The notes beneath the pieces are model-generated. The model searched no databases and was not told where the DNA came from. It was given only the letters and a program-made list of their open reading frames with translations. A DNA stretch of 64,000 bases from Bdellovibrionales bacterium. Its GTDB lineage: Bacteria; Bdellovibrionota; Bdellovibrionia; Bdellovibrionales; JAGQZY01. The stretch lies in assembly GCA_019750295.1 (NCBI GenBank), contig JAIEOS010000008.1, positions 1 through 64,000 of the forward strand, read 5' to 3'. The stretch's first letter is position 1, and each line of letters starts with the position of its first letter. A program made the translations under genes and the position numbers. This document shows, in pieces, positions 1-8,627 of this stretch.

Positions 1-14
1 TAACTTGCTGCTAA

Positions 15-629
15 TTATTGGCAGTAACGTAACTGGTTCGTTTGTGTCTCGTAAAGAGCGAACCCAGAGCAATCACGACCAGAGCAGAAAGTGTCTACGA
101 TATAAGGACCGTATTCATCTTCAGCGTAGAAGTAGAAGTACCCGTAACATTGAGCACCAGAGCTTCCAGTTTGGCAAAGTGAAGGATTCACTTGCTGACC
201 AGTGTAACGATCTACGCAAACATAACCGTTATTGTAGTACTGTGATCCACCTAAGTTAGCGCAAAGGCTTGGATTCACAGCTTGTCCTGTGTAACGATCG
301 ATACAACCACCAGCTCCGTTAGGAATATACTGGTTGCTTTGCCCTGTTCCGCAGTAGGACGGATTCGGAGCGATAGCGCCTGTAGAACGATTCACACACT
401 GACCTAAGTTGTTCGTGTAGAACTGATTCCCGTACTGGTTGTTATACTGGTTACAAAGTGACATATCGACAACCACTGACAAGTTAGCACTGTGATAGCA
501 CTGACCGTTGATTTGTTGATAAACACCTGGTGCAGTTGCGACTGGACTAGAAGATTTCTTTTTACTTCCGCAAGCTGTAACTGCTACTACCGCGATCATA
601 CAATAAATTATCTTTTTCACCTGAAACAT
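15..629 (-). CDS. Repeat-containing lipoprotein, function unknown
   Basis: The 204-residue product begins with a lysine-bearing signal peptide ending in a lipobox (V-T-A-C, Cys about 20), followed by GSKKKSS, so it should be a lipid-anchored envelope protein. The mature part carries three copies of a roughly 35-residue unit built around C-(V/I)-(N/D)-R-x-T-G-x(4)-NPS-x-C, giving paired cysteines that could form disulfides in the periplasm. I chose ATG 629 because GGGAGGT lies directly upstream; a longer frame from 665 has no ribosome binding site. No enzyme motif is visible and no family is recognised. The stop lies 15 bases from the window edge, so downstream context is unknown. Confidence 0.8.
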   Translation of the reverse strand: MFQVKKIIYCMIAVVAVTACGSKKKSSSPVATAPGVYQQINGQCYHSANLSVVVDMSLCNQYNNQYGNQFYTNNLGQCVNRSTGAIAPNPSYCGTGQSNQYIPNGAGGCIDRYTGQAVNPSLCANLGGSQYYNNGYVCVDRYTGQQVNPSLCQTGSSGAQCYGYFYFYAEDEYGPYIVDTFCSGRDCSGFALYETQTNQLRYCQ

Positions 630-665
630 ATGGACCTCCCCCAAAATATTAATTGTTTCTTGCAA

Positions 666-1115
666 TACTCTTATCCAAGACCCGTGCCAGGTGATGCCAA
701 AACTCTAAGTTGCTGAAAGATGACGAAAAACGAAAGCTACTGGGTGAAATCGCATAAACAGAAGCTGTCCACAGATTAGACGGGTGCAAAGTGAGAAGTA
801 GACACCCGAATCAAAATGAGACACTTCGGTCTCTTTAGAATTTCAAGAGCAGAAAATAGCAGAGATCCACATCATATATATAGTAAGACCAACTGCCGTC
901 GGATAAGTGCTCCAAAAATTTTCGAAGCAAATTCGTCCTACCATTCAGTCATAACTCCACCTTAGACAAGTCGAATTGTGGAGCATGGCGCGCAATTTCC
1001 ATAATTTTTAAATGATTCCTCGTTATTCTAAAGTGAGTTAAAATAAGGAAGGCAAGGCTACGGAGCCTACCTAAAGTTGATGTTGCAAATCCGTTTCTGA
1101 ACTCGTGAGGTTTAT
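666..1115. other. Intergenic region without recognised gene
   Basis: About 450 bases separate the divergent lipoprotein and response regulator genes. The only structure I see is a weak inverted pair CGGGTG / CACCCG near 781-811 and a small palindrome AGGCTaCGGAGCCT near 1055. Promoters for both divergent genes must lie here but I cannot assign them with confidence. Confidence 0.4.
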
Positions 1116-1796
1116 ATGGCAGGCATTCTGCTTGTAGAAGATGATCCATTCTTAGGTGAAAGTTTAAAAACCGCTCTCGAATTTGAGGGCTATAAAGTGA
1201 CTTGGGGTAAAAATATAAAAGACTCCGAAGCACTTGCCAGCGAATATCCGTTTGATCTCGCTATTCTCGACGTGAGCCTTCCTGATGGCAGTGGCCTTAA
1301 CTTCTGCAAACACCTGCGGGACAACCGAGTTTCAGCACCTATTATCTTTCTAACGGCGCAAACGGACGAGGACAATGTGATTAAAGGTTTTGAAATGGGG
1401 GGCAACGATTATATGCGTAAGCCCTTTAGCCAAAAAGAACTCATGGCGAGGATTCATGTTCATCTCCATAAGCGACCGCGCTCGCAAGACCAGCTCATAT
1501 TTTTAGATCTTCTCATCCAAATTGATCAGCGCAAGGTTCTTTTAAATGGTCAACCCGTCACCCTCAATCGTCGTGAGTTTGATATTCTCAAATACATGGC
1601 AGAACATCCTGAATCGATTATTACTCGAGAGATGATTATACAAAGACTCGAGGGCTCCGAAGACACATCGGATCGTACCGTGGACTCGCATATTAGTCAT
1701 ATTCGAGCTAAGCTCAAAAAAGCGGGCGCTAAGAATATAAAGATAAAAGCGGAGTACGGTATTGGCTATAGGCTCACGGCACACGATCCCCACTAA
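1116..1796 (+). CDS. OmpR/PhoB-family response regulator
   Basis: DNA-binding response regulator of 226 residues. The N-terminal receiver has the acidic pocket VEDD at 7-10, the phosphoacceptor Asp52 in LAILDVSLPDG and the conserved Lys102 in MRKPF. The C-terminal winged-helix domain (about 125-220) has the OmpR-type pattern LNRREFDILKYM and RTVDSHISHIRAKL ending in GIGYRL. GAGG sits upstream of ATG 1116. The gene overlaps the start of the histidine kinase gene that follows, so the pair is translationally coupled and the kinase is the presumed phosphodonor. Its target genes cannot be told from the sequence. Confidence 0.95.
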   Translation: MAGILLVEDDPFLGESLKTALEFEGYKVTWGKNIKDSEALASEYPFDLAILDVSLPDGSGLNFCKHLRDNRVSAPIIFLTAQTDEDNVIKGFEMGGNDYMRKPFSQKELMARIHVHLHKRPRSQDQLIFLDLLIQIDQRKVLLNGQPVTLNRREFDILKYMAEHPESIITREMIIQRLEGSEDTSDRTVDSHISHIRAKLKKAGAKNIKIKAEYGIGYRLTAHDPH

Positions 1797-3150
1797 AGTT
1801 GCGCGGAGGTATTTCACCTTTACGGTGGTCCTTACCTTCGCCATTCTTTTTCTCGCTTACGTCAGCACGACTCTCATCAACCTGATCAACTGGGAATCTT
1901 CCTTGGGTCGCGGCCCGCGTGAACTCGTATATTATAAATATATTCTTGATGATATTGAGCCCGAGCGTCGGTTGGAGTTTCTAAAACGATTAGAGAACTC
2001 GGCGACAGAAAAATGGATGGACTTTACTATTAGCTCTGAGCCCATAGGACCCGTGTTTGATCTCAACCGCCCGACCCCACCCCCGCCGTTTTCACTGTTT
2101 CCCTCGCCACCTCACCGAGAATACACTTTCGAACTTAAGGGCAACCCACCGCAATTTATCAACATCAAATCCACGCGAAACATTCCTGCACTCTTTAAAC
2201 AACGCTTTATCATCAATTTTACGATTCTCACGATCGCCGTCATCTTGGGAGTATTAGCAACGTTGGCTTACGTTTTTCGCACGATTCGCGCGAAGATGAA
2301 AATGGCTGATACCGTGATTCAAAGTCTCCAGCAGGGGAATCTCAAAGCTCGTATCCCGATCGATTCTGGGGATGAGTTCCGAGCCACTTGGCTTCGGTTT
2401 AATACAATGGCCGGAGAAATAGAAAACTTGGTGATCAATCTTAAGACCGTCGAGCAAACTCGAAAGCACTTACTGAGCGAATTGGCCCATGACCTAAGAA
2501 CTCCAATCGCTTCTCTTAAAATTTCCATAGAGACTCTGCAATCCAATTTTGAGCGAATTGCACCCGAGAAAAGAATGGATATGTTGGCCGGGACAATGAG
2601 AGAAATCGATTATTTCTCCTCTCTCGTAGAGGATCTGTTATTCCTGGGGCTCGTTACGGAGCCGAAATATCGCACGACAATTACCGAAGTGAATCTGAAC
2701 GACCTCCTTCAAGACGAAGCTGATGCCGCCGAAGAACGGCATGCTCATGCCTCCTACGAGCTACTTCTCCCTTCTCAGGATTACATCATTTCCGGAGATC
2801 AAAAGCTTCTCCACCGTTTATTTAGAAACGCACTTGATAATGCCTTTGCCTTCACGAATAAAAAAGTAAGCATCCGGCTCTCTTGCGATGAAGACTTCTT
2901 TGCGATCGATATTTCCGATGATGGGCCTGGATTCTCCGAAGAACAAATTGCAAATTACGGGCAAAAAAGATTCACCCGATCAAAAAGTGGTCAGGGATCC
3001 CACCCTCAACGTATTTCTGTGGGACTCGGCTCCGTGATTATACGTTCGATTGTTGAAATCTATCGAGGCGATCTCAATGTCAGTAACATCGTCGCCGAGG
3101 GAAAAATTAAAGGCGCAAGACTCTACGTGCGCCTTCCCCGAAACGTCTAA
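1762..3150 (+). CDS. Sensor histidine kinase
   Basis: Membrane sensor kinase of 462 residues paired with the preceding regulator. It has TM1 (about 18-42), a periplasmic sensor segment of about 105 residues with a proline-rich stretch near 104-118, TM2 (about 149-172), a HAMP linker, a HisKA dimerisation domain with the phosphorylated His243 in ELAHDLRTP, and a HATPase domain with an N-box (RNALDNAFAF) and G-box (DDGPGF, then GLGSVI). The start is a TTG at 1762, preceded by GGAG with 7-base spacing and overlapping the regulator gene by 35 bases; the next in-frame ATG would remove TM1. The stop overlaps the stop of the convergent ClpX-like gene. The sensed signal is unknown. Confidence 0.93.
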   Translation: MAIGSRHTIPTKVARRYFTFTVVLTFAILFLAYVSTTLINLINWESSLGRGPRELVYYKYILDDIEPERRLEFLKRLENSATEKWMDFTISSEPIGPVFDLNRPTPPPPFSLFPSPPHREYTFELKGNPPQFINIKSTRNIPALFKQRFIINFTILTIAVILGVLATLAYVFRTIRAKMKMADTVIQSLQQGNLKARIPIDSGDEFRATWLRFNTMAGEIENLVINLKTVEQTRKHLLSELAHDLRTPIASLKISIETLQSNFERIAPEKRMDMLAGTMREIDYFSSLVEDLLFLGLVTEPKYRTTITEVNLNDLLQDEADAAEERHAHASYELLLPSQDYIISGDQKLLHRLFRNALDNAFAFTNKKVSIRLSCDEDFFAIDISDDGPGFSEEQIANYGQKRFTRSKSGQGSHPQRISVGLGSVIIRSIVEIYRGDLNVSNIVAEGKIKGARLYVRLPRNV

Positions 3151-4475
3151 TGTTTCGCCGGTTGAGACACTAAATACTGTAAAAGTCCCTGCGGATTGAA
3201 CACCACTTCTGGAGTGATCGTTAGATCAGTGATTTCCGGTCTGGGTAATTCGTACTTGAAATCCCGAAGAACCTGATCGCAGACTTTGACTAAAGCTCTC
3301 GCTCCGGTTTTTTGCTCGTATGCCATTTTAGCGATCTCTCTGAGCCCGTCGTCACTAAAGCTCAAATTCACACCGTAGTGATCAAAGTTTCTCACGTATT
3401 GATTGATGATCGAAGCTTCGGAATTTTTAAGAATTTCGAACAAATTATCTTCGGTCAGAGGATGGCAGGAAGTGACTACCGGCAAACGACCAATAAACTC
3501 CTGTTCAAAACCAAATTTAACTAAGTCTTCGGTTTTTACGAGACTTAAATAATCCTTGTCTCGATCGTCGGATTTACTTTCCGGTGTCGAATGGAAACCG
3601 ATTCCGCTATTGCTGACGCGTTTTTTAATGATGCTATTCATTTCTGGAAACGCCCCACTAAAGATAAAGAGAATATTCTTAGTGCTAATCATTTCCTTGG
3701 ATACTTTACCCTTCTTTTGAAGACTCATCATGTTTTTAAATTGAGAGGCAATGTCTCCTCCATTATTCAAGTCGACTTCCGTGTCTTCGAGAAGTTTAAG
3801 AAAGCCAAATTGAACTCCTCGACCACTCACATCCTTCCCCATCATTCCTGGAGAACTGGCGATCTTGTCGATTTCATCGACATAGACGATCCCGTTTTCG
3901 GCGAGCGATATATCTCCGTCGGCTTGCTGGACTAAATCTCGAATGACGTCGTCCACGTTAGCACCCACGTAGCCCACTTCGGTAAAGCGAGTTGCGTCGG
4001 CTTTTACAAATGGAACGCCGATCAGTTTTGCGATCGAACGCACCAAAAACGTTTTACCCACACCGGTCGGTCCTAATAGGAGAACGTTTTGCTTTTGAAA
4101 GTGCGGAGATACATCTCCATCCGCTTCGGCTTGGATATGACGATAATGATCGGCGACGGCAATCGCCAACGATTTCTTTGCATTCTCCTGGCCGATGACC
4201 AAGGTATTTAAATGCTCAACGATGTCTTTCGGTGTCAGTTTAAAATCACGAATTTGATTTTTAGCTTTTTCAGATTTATCAGGCCCAGGAGAAACTGGCG
4301 GAGGGTTATCGACAGCAATCACATGGACTCCAGAGCCAAACTTTTTACGCACGAGTTCCTGGAATTCTTTTTGGAGATCATCAAGAGAAGGCATGGGCTT
4401 CTGCCCGTCATCGGAATTCGGTGGGACGTTATCTCTGGAGTCTTTGGGATCTAAATTTTTAATGTCGTCTATCAT
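3147..4475 (-). CDS. ClpX-like AAA+ unfoldase lacking the zinc-binding domain
   Basis: The 442-residue product matches ClpX across the AAA+ module: Walker A GPTGVGKT (about 135-142), pore loop GYVG (about 168-171), Walker B IVYVDEID (about 196-203), a box VII-like FIGRLPVV, and sensor-2 TGARAL. The ClpP-docking loop is conserved as SGIGFHS (IGF about 292-294), so it probably feeds a ClpP-type peptidase. The usual N-terminal C4 zinc-binding domain is missing: the first 75 residues are charged and proline-rich without cysteine. ATG 4475 follows GAGG; the upstream GTG overlaps that site. No clpP or tig gene is adjacent, unlike canonical clpX, so this is probably a paralogue. Its stop overlaps that of the convergent histidine kinase gene. 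Confidence 0.85.
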   Translation of the reverse strand: MIDDIKNLDPKDSRDNVPPNSDDGQKPMPSLDDLQKEFQELVRKKFGSGVHVIAVDNPPPVSPGPDKSEKAKNQIRDFKLTPKDIVEHLNTLVIGQENAKKSLAIAVADHYRHIQAEADGDVSPHFQKQNVLLLGPTGVGKTFLVRSIAKLIGVPFVKADATRFTEVGYVGANVDDVIRDLVQQADGDISLAENGIVYVDEIDKIASSPGMMGKDVSGRGVQFGFLKLLEDTEVDLNNGGDIASQFKNMMSLQKKGKVSKEMISTKNILFIFSGAFPEMNSIIKKRVSNSGIGFHSTPESKSDDRDKDYLSLVKTEDLVKFGFEQEFIGRLPVVTSCHPLTEDNLFEILKNSEASIINQYVRNFDHYGVNLSFSDDGLREIAKMAYEQKTGARALVKVCDQVLRDFKYELPRPEITDLTITPEVVFNPQGLLQYLVSQPAKH

Positions 4476-4576
4476 AGGCACCTCTTACTCTGGCTTAAAG
4501 ATGAGACCTCCCCCCGAAAAATCAAGGTCCTGAAATTAGGCAATGACAACCGATGGCGATACGCCTCTAATGACGC

Positions 4577-5194
4577 ATGACTATTGACCCCTCTGATCTC
4601 CAAATCTGTGCCCAGGCTCTCAAAAACAAGGGGTACATTGTTACTGATAGGCTTTTTCCCTCGAGCTTAACTCAGCAACTTTTAAACGATTTAAAATCAC
4701 TTCAGATTAAAAAATCGTTAATTCAGTCCACCACGGGGCGCGCTCGTCATCTCCAAAGCGATAGGCGCGGTGACTTTATTTTTTGGTTAGATTCGACAAG
4801 CCCTGCCCAAATCCAATTTTTAAAAGCCATGGAGGATTTACGAAATGGACTTAACGAACATTTATATCTCAATTTGCGCGAGGGAGAGTTTCACTACGCA
4901 GTTTATCCAGCTCACACTCACTATGATAAACACCGAGATACCTTTCACGAATCGGATGATCGCACGATTTCGTTTCTCCTCTATATGAATCCAACTTGGA
5001 TCGCAGAAGATGGAGGAGAGTTACACATTTTTAGTGAAACTGACGAAGAGGTTGTTGTTGAAAAAATCACCCCTGCCTTTAACCGCTGCGTGCTTTTTTT
5101 AAGTGCTCTTTTCCCCCACGAGGTAAAATTCACAAAAAAAGAGCGTTTTTCGGTCGCTGGATGGCTCAAAAAGCCCTCTGGGAGCGGTTTTTAG
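4577..5194 (+). CDS. 2OG-Fe(II) oxygenase, prolyl 4-hydroxylase/SM-20-like
   Basis: The 205-residue protein has the double-stranded beta-helix iron pattern of the prolyl-4-hydroxylase superfamily: HxD in DKHRDTF (about 117-121), ISFLLYMNPTW, GGEL, the distal metal His in LFPHEV, and the 2-oxoglutarate-binding Arg in KERFSVAGW. These residues imply an Fe(II)- and 2-oxoglutarate-dependent hydroxylase acting in the cytoplasm (no signal peptide); the substrate is unknown. Family members hydroxylate proline in elongation factor Tu or ribosomal proteins, but nothing here fixes that. No good ribosome binding site precedes ATG 4577, so the start is uncertain. Confidence 0.85.
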   Translation: MTIDPSDLQICAQALKNKGYIVTDRLFPSSLTQQLLNDLKSLQIKKSLIQSTTGRARHLQSDRRGDFIFWLDSTSPAQIQFLKAMEDLRNGLNEHLYLNLREGEFHYAVYPAHTHYDKHRDTFHESDDRTISFLLYMNPTWIAEDGGELHIFSETDEEVVVEKITPAFNRCVLFLSALFPHEVKFTKKERFSVAGWLKKPSGSGF

Positions 5195-5284
5195 CCTTTC
5201 ATTCATCTATAAGACATTCTTATCGAACTCACAAAAATTATGAATTTCTAATATACGTATCACCTTGATATACCTACTAGACAT

Positions 5285-5392
5285 CAGGGGGGACTTAGCC
5301 CTGACCCGAAAGGGAAAAGTGCTAAGTGAGACGCTGAACCCGCTCGAGAAATAGACTCAAGATTTCTCAGCCCAGCGCCAACCCAGGTAAAA
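5285..5392 (+). ncRNA. Candidate structured RNA or leader, unassigned
   Basis: Within a 457-base gap this stretch has unusually dense pairing potential. TCAGGG (5284-5289) can pair with CCCTGA, the loop ACTTAGC (5293-5299) pairs with GCTAAGT (5321-5327) to form a pseudoknot, CCC-GAAA-GGG makes an inner hairpin, and downstream GAGAAAT / ATTTCTC (near 5347-5369) forms a 7-bp hairpin inside an ACGCTG / CAGCG outer helix. I could not match it to a riboswitch class, 6S, tmRNA, SRP or RNase P RNA. It lies about 260 bases upstream of the next gene, so it could be a stand-alone RNA or a distant leader. Confidence 0.35.
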
Positions 5393-5651
5393 GCCGTCTA
5401 ACGACACTTTCTACAGCCTGCCTAAAATCCTTTCTTAGCCAATGAGTCTGGCTCCCACCAAAAAAGCAACCATAATGGTCCCGCCACCGGCTTTCGCGCG
5501 CTTTGCGCCGACGTTGAGTCGTATTGTTTTTCTGATGAACGGGTGACTAATCTTTTTACAGTTGGAACTCTCCGCAAAACGTAAGCGCGATCTGGAGGTG
5601 GCCCGATTGTTGTAAATAAGGTAGCGAACACAGATTCTCTAGGGGGAGTTT

Positions 5652-6524
5652 ATGAAGCGCTTTTTAACTTCAGGTTTTTTCCTGTTTCTTTTGTTGAGCC
5701 AAACCACGTTCCATTATTTTTATTCGGACTCTAACGAAGGACGCCATCCTGCCGCCGCCGGAAATGCTTTGTTAGCCACCCCGCAAGCCGCCGCAAGTCT
5801 CGATGAGATCGATACGATCTATCAATCGGCCATTCAAAACGAAATCCTTTTAAAGGAAAGAGCTGATGTAGCGGCTCAAGCACTCACAACTCAAAATAAC
5901 GAATTTCACGCAAGATTAGCGGGACTTCGCGTCTCTGAACGCAATCAACTGGCGGATCTCATGAGAGCCCGTCGCAGCGGTGACCACACGAATAGTATTG
6001 ATACTATTCGGATTCGTTCGGCTCGCTCTTTTAACTTATCAATGGCCCAGATGGAAATCATGATGACTATGAACAACAACCGCACATCCATCACTCCCGA
6101 GCAGCAAAAACGTTACCTGGCGATGCTTTCGCACCTCCGTTTGTTATCGGCTCACTCAAGCATGGATAACAGCCTTTTCGCTTACCCCTACTCACCCGAT
6201 AGAATGTTGCGAGCTCTGCCGACACGCATGGCCCCACCGTCCGTCGGTGAAATTCCGGTGACAGCACCAGCCGCCGAAGCTCCTGTCTTAGCATCGACAG
6301 ATCCTCAAGCCATTGTTCCAGCTCCTGCGGACGCCGTTCGCACCGCGGTGGGCCCCTCGCCTGCACCAGTGGCTCCTGAGGCCGCTCCGGCTGCGGTGGA
6401 TCCGACGAGCAACGCCGAAGCCCTCGATGAACTCGAGACCGAAGAGTCCGCTCCTGGCGCCGACACGACCACACAGAACGGCGAACAAGCTCCCGGTGAC
6501 GAAGACGAAGACGACGCCGCCTAA
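5652..6524 (+). CDS. Exported hypothetical protein with Ala/Pro-rich acidic tail
   Basis: The product has 290 residues. A signal peptide or anchor lies at 1-20 (KRFLTSGFFLFLLLS). Residues about 50-150 are helical and charged, with coiled-coil character; from about 195 the chain becomes Ala/Pro/Glu-rich and ends in the strongly acidic GDEDEDDAA. This looks like an envelope protein with a flexible tail; no catalytic motif or known family is recognised. The ATG is preceded by AGGGGGAG. The small membrane protein gene downstream, 60 bases away, is probably co-transcribed. The GC-rich tail codons contrast with the AT-richer head. Confidence 0.8.
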   Translation: MKRFLTSGFFLFLLLSQTTFHYFYSDSNEGRHPAAAGNALLATPQAAASLDEIDTIYQSAIQNEILLKERADVAAQALTTQNNEFHARLAGLRVSERNQLADLMRARRSGDHTNSIDTIRIRSARSFNLSMAQMEIMMTMNNNRTSITPEQQKRYLAMLSHLRLLSAHSSMDNSLFAYPYSPDRMLRALPTRMAPPSVGEIPVTAPAAEAPVLASTDPQAIVPAPADAVRTAVGPSPAPVAPEAAPAAVDPTSNAEALDELETEESAPGADTTTQNGEQAPGDEDEDDAA

Positions 6525-6584
6525 TCTCAAAAGCTGCAGGCTCCATCTCCCTCAAGATATGGAGCCCAATGCCGATAAGTTCTT

Positions 6585-6779
6585 ATGGAAAATCCAGAGA
6601 TCTACAAAACAAAGAAACCCACCTACTCCAAGGTATTCATCATCCTCGGCGTCCTAGCCATAGCCCTCATCGCCTACTACCTCTACTCCCGACACAAAGC
6701 CACCCAAGCCAAATCCAAAACCCCCAAGCCCCCACAAAAACCCAAAACATCCCCCAACCACCCCACCACCTTCCACTAA
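6585..6779 (+). CDS. Small single-pass membrane protein
   Basis: A 64-residue product: a short polar N-terminus, one strong transmembrane helix (about 17-36, VFIILGVLAIALIAYYLY) and a Lys/Pro-rich tail. The positive tail after the helix predicts an N-out/C-in orientation. It follows the exported acidic-tail protein gene closely on the same strand, so a basic-tail/acidic-tail partnership is possible but speculative. The ribosome binding site is weak. The C-rich tail codons also leave a long frame open in another phase, which I regard as a shadow. Confidence 0.6.
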   Translation: MENPEIYKTKKPTYSKVFIILGVLAIALIAYYLYSRHKATQAKSKTPKPPQKPKTSPNHPTTFH

Positions 6780-6808
6780 AAAAAATCAGCGAAAAGGATC
6801 GCCGTACC

Positions 6809-6853
6809 TTCAAAGAACCTGGAACCTTAAAGGAACCTGGAACCTTCAAAGCC
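6809..6853. repeat. 18-bp tandem direct repeat
   Basis: Two and a half copies of an 18-base unit built on AAGGAACCTGGAACCTT lie just after the small membrane protein gene (units 6809-6826, 6827-6844, partial after 6845). The unit holds a GGAACC duplication. It is intergenic and its role is unknown. Confidence 0.7.
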
Positions 6854-6917
6854 CCAAAAGATCCTTCGCTCCACTCAGGACGACCGAGCCCCCCAATAAC
6901 AGCCGGTTCTTTGACTC

Positions 6918-7068
6918 TTCCAATCTTAAGTTATTCATTTGAAATGAGTCTTTGAGGACCTCCCGTTAGCGTGAGGCGATTTTCGGGACTCCTGCCCGAA
7001 AAAACGGGCGAGGGCAAGGAGCCCGCGTCCTCAAAGACTCATTTCAAATGAATAACTTAAGATTGGAA
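6918..7068. repeat. Long inverted repeat with perfect 42-bp arms (IR1)
   Basis: The arms 6918-6959 and 7027-7068 are exact reverse complements over 42 bases, separated by a 67-base core that can itself fold (CGGG-CTCCT-GCCC against GGGC-AAGGAG-CCCG). Each arm contains a small palindrome TCATTTGAAATGA. It lies between the small membrane protein gene and the convergent outer-membrane protein gene. Either strand would give a very stable hairpin, so bidirectional termination is plausible, although the arms are far longer than a normal terminator. Confidence 0.9.
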
Positions 7069-7189
7069 CTGGGTAAAAAACAAAAAGGGCCGGAGTTTCC
7101 CCCAGCCCCCCTAACAACCGCCACTGCCTCTGGTGCTTATCTAAGATGCTATCACGTTGTCGTACAGTGTTGCTTTTAAAGTGCTATCA

Positions 7190-8590
7190 TCAAAAGGTGA
7201 TCGCGGCTTTAGTTTCTAAACCATATATAGTTTTGGTTTCGAACTGGTTGGTTCCGCCCTCAAATGCAGAGCCGGGAGCAAAAACACCCACTCGGTTAAC
7301 CCATTGGATGCCGTCATAAGGTTTGTAGGTCAAAGTCACATCGACTTCGAATCCGACAGCTTTGTCGACTTCCACATTTAAAGGATCGCTGTTTAACGAC
7401 GCATATGTCAATCCTAATTGAGAATCGAACTTGTCGGACCATTTGTATTTAAAGTAAGGCGCAAAATAAATCACGTTGCTTAATGCTTCTGTATCCACTT
7501 GCTCGGAGACCGGCAAAGTCGTTGAGCGAATGGAAGACGTTCTAAAAATATCATAACCCCCCACGGGGTGATTGAACATGATCATCGCCACGTCGTAGTT
7601 CCGATTAAAGATATACCCTTCGTACACATTTGTCGTCTCGGGATCATCCCCGGTCGCAACACCGGCTTTTAATCCCGCATGGAAGTTTCCTTCCTTAGGA
7701 ATATAGTCTAACTCTAAAGCGAGACCGAACCCATCGAGCTCCACCGCAGCGGCTCCGTTATTTATTCCGGTTTCGCCCTCTTGCATTCCTGCCTCGAGAC
7801 CAAACTTAAAAGAGTTTCCAATCCAGCGCTGGAAAAAGAGGTTCGCGTACTTTGCATTGAACTGACCACCTAAGGCAGCGCCGCCCACGGCTCCCGGATT
7901 CGTATCATTTCCGTGAGAGCCCGATTTGCGAATAAGATAGAGTATTCCCAAAATCAATTCGGTCTCGGGATTTTCGTATTCAACTTTTAACATGGTCTCA
8001 TCGACATCATCACCATAAGCAATGTTGTTCTCAGCCATTTTTGCAATGATCGGCGTGAAGGACACGTTTCCTGTAAGGAAAAATTTGTAGGAAGCCATAT
8101 CCCGGTTATCAAACCAGTGATCAAAGGCTCCAGTTCCCGCGTTGTAACTCATCCCCAAACCAAAATGCAGAGGAGCACGACCCACTGTGAGTAAACCAAA
8201 ATCATGAACATAAGAGAGGTAGAGCTCGTTGACAGTGATGAGTTCGGCACGTTGTTGATTGGAAAGCGTATTTGAACCTTGGAGAGGATCGGCCGCCGCC
8301 GGAGTCGGAGGAGTTAAGCCCGAACCAAAAAACTGACCGACGGAAGAATTCAAATAGCTATTGTTATTGAGAACATCAAAACGTCCATGAATCGTAACGC
8401 CATCATACGCCGTAATTTTTGGTCGGAGCACCAAATGGTGAAGAGCGTACTGCGTATTTCGATCTAAATTATTGAGTTCAGCATTATCTAATTTGAAACC
8501 TTCCATGCGATAGGTTCCGTTCCACTCGATATCTCCTGCGAATGCAGCCGTCGAAAATATAAAGATTGATACTAAAGACAAGAACTTCAT
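7190..8590 (-). CDS. Outer-membrane beta-barrel protein (alginate-export-like porin)
   Basis: A 466-residue product with a clear signal peptide (MKFLSLVSIFIFSTAAFA). The mature chain consists of alternating amphipathic strands with Gly/Asn/Asp-rich turns, starts with WNGTYRMEG and ends in a terminal phenylalanine (KAAITF), the outer-membrane assembly signature. The first repeats resemble the AlgE/alginate-export barrel family; that assignment is by eye only. ATG 8590 is chosen because it starts the signal peptide and has GGAG upstream; a frame open to 8710 overlaps the preceding gene. A role as a channel for small solutes is inferred. Confidence 0.8.
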   Translation of the reverse strand: MKFLSLVSIFIFSTAAFAGDIEWNGTYRMEGFKLDNAELNNLDRNTQYALHHLVLRPKITAYDGVTIHGRFDVLNNNSYLNSSVGQFFGSGLTPPTPAAADPLQGSNTLSNQQRAELITVNELYLSYVHDFGLLTVGRAPLHFGLGMSYNAGTGAFDHWFDNRDMASYKFFLTGNVSFTPIIAKMAENNIAYGDDVDETMLKVEYENPETELILGILYLIRKSGSHGNDTNPGAVGGAALGGQFNAKYANLFFQRWIGNSFKFGLEAGMQEGETGINNGAAAVELDGFGLALELDYIPKEGNFHAGLKAGVATGDDPETTNVYEGYIFNRNYDVAMIMFNHPVGGYDIFRTSSIRSTTLPVSEQVDTEALSNVIYFAPYFKYKWSDKFDSQLGLTYASLNSDPLNVEVDKAVGFEVDVTLTYKPYDGIQWVNRVGVFAPGSAFEGGTNQFETKTIYGLETKAAITF

Positions 8591-8627
8591 CAAAAGGCTC
8601 CAATGTATTGAATTTGATCGCAAGTGA

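Noticed and set aside
5285-5392. Known riboswitch (c-di-GMP, SAM, cobalamin or TPP) or 6S/tmRNA
   Set aside because: None of the conserved cores I know is present, so I kept it as an unassigned candidate.
5422-5631. 69-codon minus-strand frame between the oxygenase gene and the exported acidic-tail gene
   Set aside because: No ribosome binding site, no recognisable fold and atypical composition.
6569-6955. Long forward frame rich in Pro, His and Lys
   Set aside because: It is the other phase of the small membrane protein gene, held open by C-rich codons, and runs through the 18-bp repeat into IR1.
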